Shown here piece after piece: positions 44,199-47,047 of a stretch of DNA of 47,047 nt. The position numbers and the translations under genes were made by a program. Each line of letters opens with the position of its first letter. Position 1 is the stretch's first letter. The stretch is taken from assembly GCA_012840075.1 (NCBI GenBank), contig DUMC01000131.1, forward strand, positions 1-47,047. Direction: 5' to 3'. Below the pieces are notes generated by a model, which was not told the DNA's origin, made no database searches, and saw only the letters and a list, made by a program, of their open reading frames with translations. This stretch comes from Clostridiaceae bacterium. GTDB lineage: Bacteria; Bacillota; Clostridia; Acetivibrionales; DUMC01.

Positions 44199-46682
44199 TT
44201 AAAATTCCATTGTTTTTGTTTCATTTTGATTTAGAATGATCTTTTGCACTTTCTTTCGCTTTTGCTCTTCTACTTTAATACAAATTACATTCTTACTCCT
44301 ATTTGTTAAGATTAATACATTTTCAAGGGGCACATATGCTTCAAAACACATTTCTTTATCATATCGAATCTTAAATCCTGCTTGAAGCCAACCGTTTTCT
44401 CGTTTTTCTACTTCATTTTTCCAAGTAAAGACACCATCAATAACTGAATTATATCCTTTGAATAAATAAATATAGTCATCTTGTATATTCTTTTTAGCTT
44501 CAATTGTTATGTCTTTGTAATTAAAATTGGTATAGATTAACTTATCTTGTACACATATGACTATTGTATTATAGCAAGAAGTATTCAGCATAGCAGTTTT
44601 TCTTGCAAGTTCTGCAGTATCTGATAGTTCCTGATTAGGTGCAGTAACAACAACAAAAGGTTTTAAGCCTTCTCCTCGGGTTAAGCAAAAGTGATTTTCA
44701 TAATTATTTAGTATTAATTGTTCTTCTATACCTTTCCATTTTGGATATTGATGTTTATTTATATACTTTACACCATTAGAATTAATGCAAACATAACCTA
44801 TTTCATTATCAATATTTAAATAATTCACATTATTCCATTTTTCAATTATATCAGGACCCTTTCCGTAATATCCATAGAATGTCTTTTGTCTGCCACCATC
44901 AAGATAGAGAGTTCTGTATCCTTTAGCAACTTTAGGTAAGTTAGAATAGCTTTCATTTCTTACTCCTACTAATCCTGTCTCCATTTTTTTGACTTCACAA
45001 TTCTCATTAGCAAAAATTTTCTCTATATAAACCGTTTTTCCATCAGGTAAAGCTGTAAAACTTATATCCTGAATTAATTGCTTTCCTCCTCTTTCTATCC
45101 TTGAAGTAACAGCAAACCCATTTTCTTTAGGCAATATTTTTTCGTCCTTAACACATCTTACTATACTTTCATTGGATAAGGCTTTAAACCCTTTCTTTTC
45201 CATTAATTCTATTATACCTATATAACTGCAAGTTATTGGCGTAATAGTCCACAATCCTTTTTGGGGAAAACTAAACCCCATAACGTTACTTCTCCAGCTA
45301 AAACCGGCAAAAGTATCTTCTGTTCTATATATTATACTATTTCCGTATGGGTAATAATAAACACCTTTTATCTTATTGAAGAACTCATTGTACTCAGTTG
45401 GTTCTGCTCCCATGCCGCCGAAGTAATGCAGAAGATATGACTCAACAAGAGATACAGCCGCACTTCTTTCCATATCCTTGGCTGTTTGAAATTCAGTAAT
45501 TCTGCATTCCTCTCCATTTTTTTCATACAAACATCCATTGCCATTGCTCTCCTGTATTTTTTCCAAGGTATCAATTGTTATTCTTTCAAGAAGAGCTGCA
45601 TCTTTATTACTTTTAAATACATTCATGAGACAATGTAAAAGCTGTACTGCCGGTTGATTATTATACCACCAATCCTGCCCTTGTATAGGTATAGGCAAAC
45701 CATTACGATCACACCACACTTTTAACGTATTTTCATAAACATCTTCCCAATGATAGAAATAAGCCATTGGAGTTTCTATTCCTGCCATAAGATGCATTAA
45801 GGCTACTTTACCTCTCAAAGTGATTCCGGATGCCATGTAATTCGGATGCACGAAACCGTGATTTTCCGCCGTATAATCTGGATGTGTAGTTACGCTCATA
45901 AATCTGTTGTAGGGTATGCTAGGATCATATATGTATCTATCAAGATAAGTTGTACACGTATTAGCCGCCCATACATCAGCGGCCTTCTTCCAACCTTCTG
46001 CTTTCGGGTGTGTTGAAAACATTGTAGCAGCCACTGAAATACCAAGTGATGTCCATGCATTTTCTTCAGTCTGTGTATTATTATAGGTACCGGTCTTCGG
46101 CTCATTTACTGACCAGCTTTTTTCATAGTTTTCCAGTATATCCTTTGACCATCTGTCGGCATAACTTGAAACTACTGCTTGTACCATCATTTTTGTTTCA
46201 TCATCAAGATAGTCCCATAGTAACCAAGCAGCTATTCCAAAATCTGAAATACTTACCCCATGCTGACTTGCTTTAAAAAAATCATCGTTTTTCCCACCCC
46301 ATTTTGTACGGCTTGCATGAGGATTAGGGCCTTCCACTCTTACACAATCTTCAGGTCCTGTATCATGTGTAAAACCGAGATATCTGATCCCTTTAATGGC
46401 CTTCCTAATCAATTCATCTCTTGGTATACCCGTTAATTTTTCATCATATTCACCCAAAGTTGCTAATAGTGCATAAACCAGTACTGTATTCGAAGTATCA
46501 GTAGCATACCAATATGAACCTCCGAAAAAATATCCGCAATTCGGACGAACATCCCAAGTTTCAAAGTGCCGATCTGCAAATACTATCCATTTCATAAGCA
46601 TTTTATATATTTTTCGGGTCATTTCATTTTCTTTACCTTTTTGAAAACAGATAGGTGTAATTTTCCATATTTGATTTTCCAT
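44199..46682 (-). CDS. Large alpha-toroid/beta-sandwich protein, lyase-like
   Basis: The 827-residue protein starts at ATG 46682, 6 bases after AGGAGG; the upstream in-frame start 46712 has no site. The first half is helix-rich with toroid-type repeats and aromatic, His/Asn-rich motifs (YNNTQTEENAWTSLGIS about 207-223; AENHGFVHPNYMASG about 274-288). The second half is beta-rich. This plan resembles polysaccharide lyases of the heparinase II/III or PL8 fold, but I do not recognise the exact family. It has no signal peptide. It follows the ceramidase-family gene at the window edge with an 89-base gap, and the two are probably cotranscribed. Uronate polymer degradation is inferred from context. 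Confidence 0.6.
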   Translation of the reverse strand: MENQIWKITPICFQKGKENEMTRKIYKMLMKWIVFADRHFETWDVRPNCGYFFGGSYWYATDTSNTVLVYALLATLGEYDEKLTGIPRDELIRKAIKGIRYLGFTHDTGPEDCVRVEGPNPHASRTKWGGKNDDFFKASQHGVSISDFGIAAWLLWDYLDDETKMMVQAVVSSYADRWSKDILENYEKSWSVNEPKTGTYNNTQTEENAWTSLGISVAATMFSTHPKAEGWKKAADVWAANTCTTYLDRYIYDPSIPYNRFMSVTTHPDYTAENHGFVHPNYMASGITLRGKVALMHLMAGIETPMAYFYHWEDVYENTLKVWCDRNGLPIPIQGQDWWYNNQPAVQLLHCLMNVFKSNKDAALLERITIDTLEKIQESNGNGCLYEKNGEECRITEFQTAKDMERSAAVSLVESYLLHYFGGMGAEPTEYNEFFNKIKGVYYYPYGNSIIYRTEDTFAGFSWRSNVMGFSFPQKGLWTITPITCSYIGIIELMEKKGFKALSNESIVRCVKDEKILPKENGFAVTSRIERGGKQLIQDISFTALPDGKTVYIEKIFANENCEVKKMETGLVGVRNESYSNLPKVAKGYRTLYLDGGRQKTFYGYYGKGPDIIEKWNNVNYLNIDNEIGYVCINSNGVKYINKHQYPKWKGIEEQLILNNYENHFCLTRGEGLKPFVVVTAPNQELSDTAELARKTAMLNTSCYNTIVICVQDKLIYTNFNYKDITIEAKKNIQDDYIYLFKGYNSVIDGVFTWKNEVEKRENGWLQAGFKIRYDKEMCFEAYVPLENVLILTNRSKNVICIKVEEQKRKKVQKIILNQNETKTMEF

Positions 46683-46771
46683 AAATATCCTCCTAGCATC
46701 TATTGCAGACACAATTAATTTTTCTGGAAAAAAATAAAGTATAATTAAGTATTTATCCTTTGCAATTCTTT

Positions 46772-47047
46772 TTATATACTTTTCGCCATCAAAACTGCTT
46801 TACCGATTATTATGTCCTCTATTTCAGGCACAAAAGGACCTGCAAGTCTTGCAGTTTTAAATGATTCACTTTCATAACCGCCTTCCCGAATAATCTTTTC
46901 TGTTGGGATATAACAAACACTGCTATTAGAATACCCAAGAACAATAACATCTTCATTATCCAGTATCTTTTTTATATTTTTCCCTATGTCACTAACAACT
47001 TCACATTCCAGTGCAATTATACATGTTTTATCGTCAAATCTAAATAC
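46772..47047 (-). CDS. Neutral ceramidase-family protein, C-terminal end (partial)
   Basis: The open frame runs from the window edge to TAA 46772 (91 codons seen). It contains VIVLGYSNSSVCYIPTEKII followed by REGGYES, then an end LAGPFVPEIEDIIIGKA. The GYxNxxxxYIPT...EGGYE pattern is typical of the end of the neutral/alkaline non-lysosomal ceramidase family. In bacterial sugar clusters this family appears without sphingolipids, so an amide- or ester-hydrolysing role on another substrate is possible. The N-terminal metal site is outside the window. Confidence 0.65.
   Translation of the reverse strand, partial: VFRFDDKTCIIALECEVVSDIGKNIKKILDNEDVIVLGYSNSSVCYIPTEKIIREGGYESESFKTARLAGPFVPEIEDIIIGKAVLMAKSI

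Overview
The window looks like chromosomal DNA of a low-GC, Gram-positive, probably anaerobic clostridial bacterium (Bacillota). The evidence is the AT-rich intergenic DNA, strong AGGAGG-type ribosome binding sites with frequent TTG and GTG starts, an AbrB/SpoVT-type regulator, a membrane-bound AraC sensor-regulator and lipoprotein-type sugar ABC transporters. I cannot name the species. No rRNA, tRNA or CRISPR array was seen.

Region 1 (1-12.6 kb) is an accessory zone with much gene decay. It holds a Gfo/Idh/MocA dehydrogenase broken by one in-frame amber codon, an inverted-repeat-bounded intergenic element, and an AbrB-like regulator with a readable promoter, palindrome and terminator. Next comes a three-gene minus-strand cassette: a DUF4338 (DruA-like) protein, a NurA-like nuclease and a HerA-like ATPase. 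Two large degenerate repeat tracts, an intact uroporphyrinogen-decarboxylase-like gene, an IS fragment, a head-to-head pair of truncated genes (URO-D-like and AraC) and a multiply frameshifted glycosidase-like pseudogene follow. The cassette is my best candidate for an uncharacterised, possibly anti-phage or DNA-processing, system.

Region 2 (13-19 kb) carries a PflX-type radical SAM protein with an unusual Asn/Thr-rich insert, a zinc alcohol/polyol dehydrogenase, a glycerophosphodiester phosphodiesterase with a consensus promoter and a terminator, and a two-TM AraC-type sensor-regulator.

Region 3 (19.2-42.7 kb) is a long minus-strand run of about 19 genes with mostly short gaps. Read in transcription order it encodes: a 988-aa solute-binding protein with extra N-terminal beta-sandwich domains; two permeases; an NHL/TPR membrane protein; a YIP1-family membrane protein; a DUF5696 protein; two more permeases; a truncated solute-binding lipoprotein; an acetyltransferase-like fragment; two sugar-phosphate isomerase/epimerase-type proteins; a Gfo/Idh/MocA oxidoreductase; two creatininase-family proteins (one lacking its metal ligands); a tandem alpha/beta-hydrolase esterase; an acetamidase/formamidase; a heparinase II/III-type lyase; and an aldo/keto-reductase-like protein. 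I infer uptake of an acylated, probably uronic-acid-containing oligosaccharide, followed by cytoplasmic deacylation, lyase cleavage and redox/epimerase processing.

Region 4 (42.8-47 kb) has an orphan IS200/IS605-type right end with omega-RNA-like hairpins, a transposase fragment, a strong terminator, a second large lyase-like protein and, at the window edge, the C-terminus of a ceramidase-family protein.

Across the window, short tandem duplications (12-40 bp) occur repeatedly in intergenic DNA and also inside genes. This suggests a genome prone to slippage-type repeat expansion.
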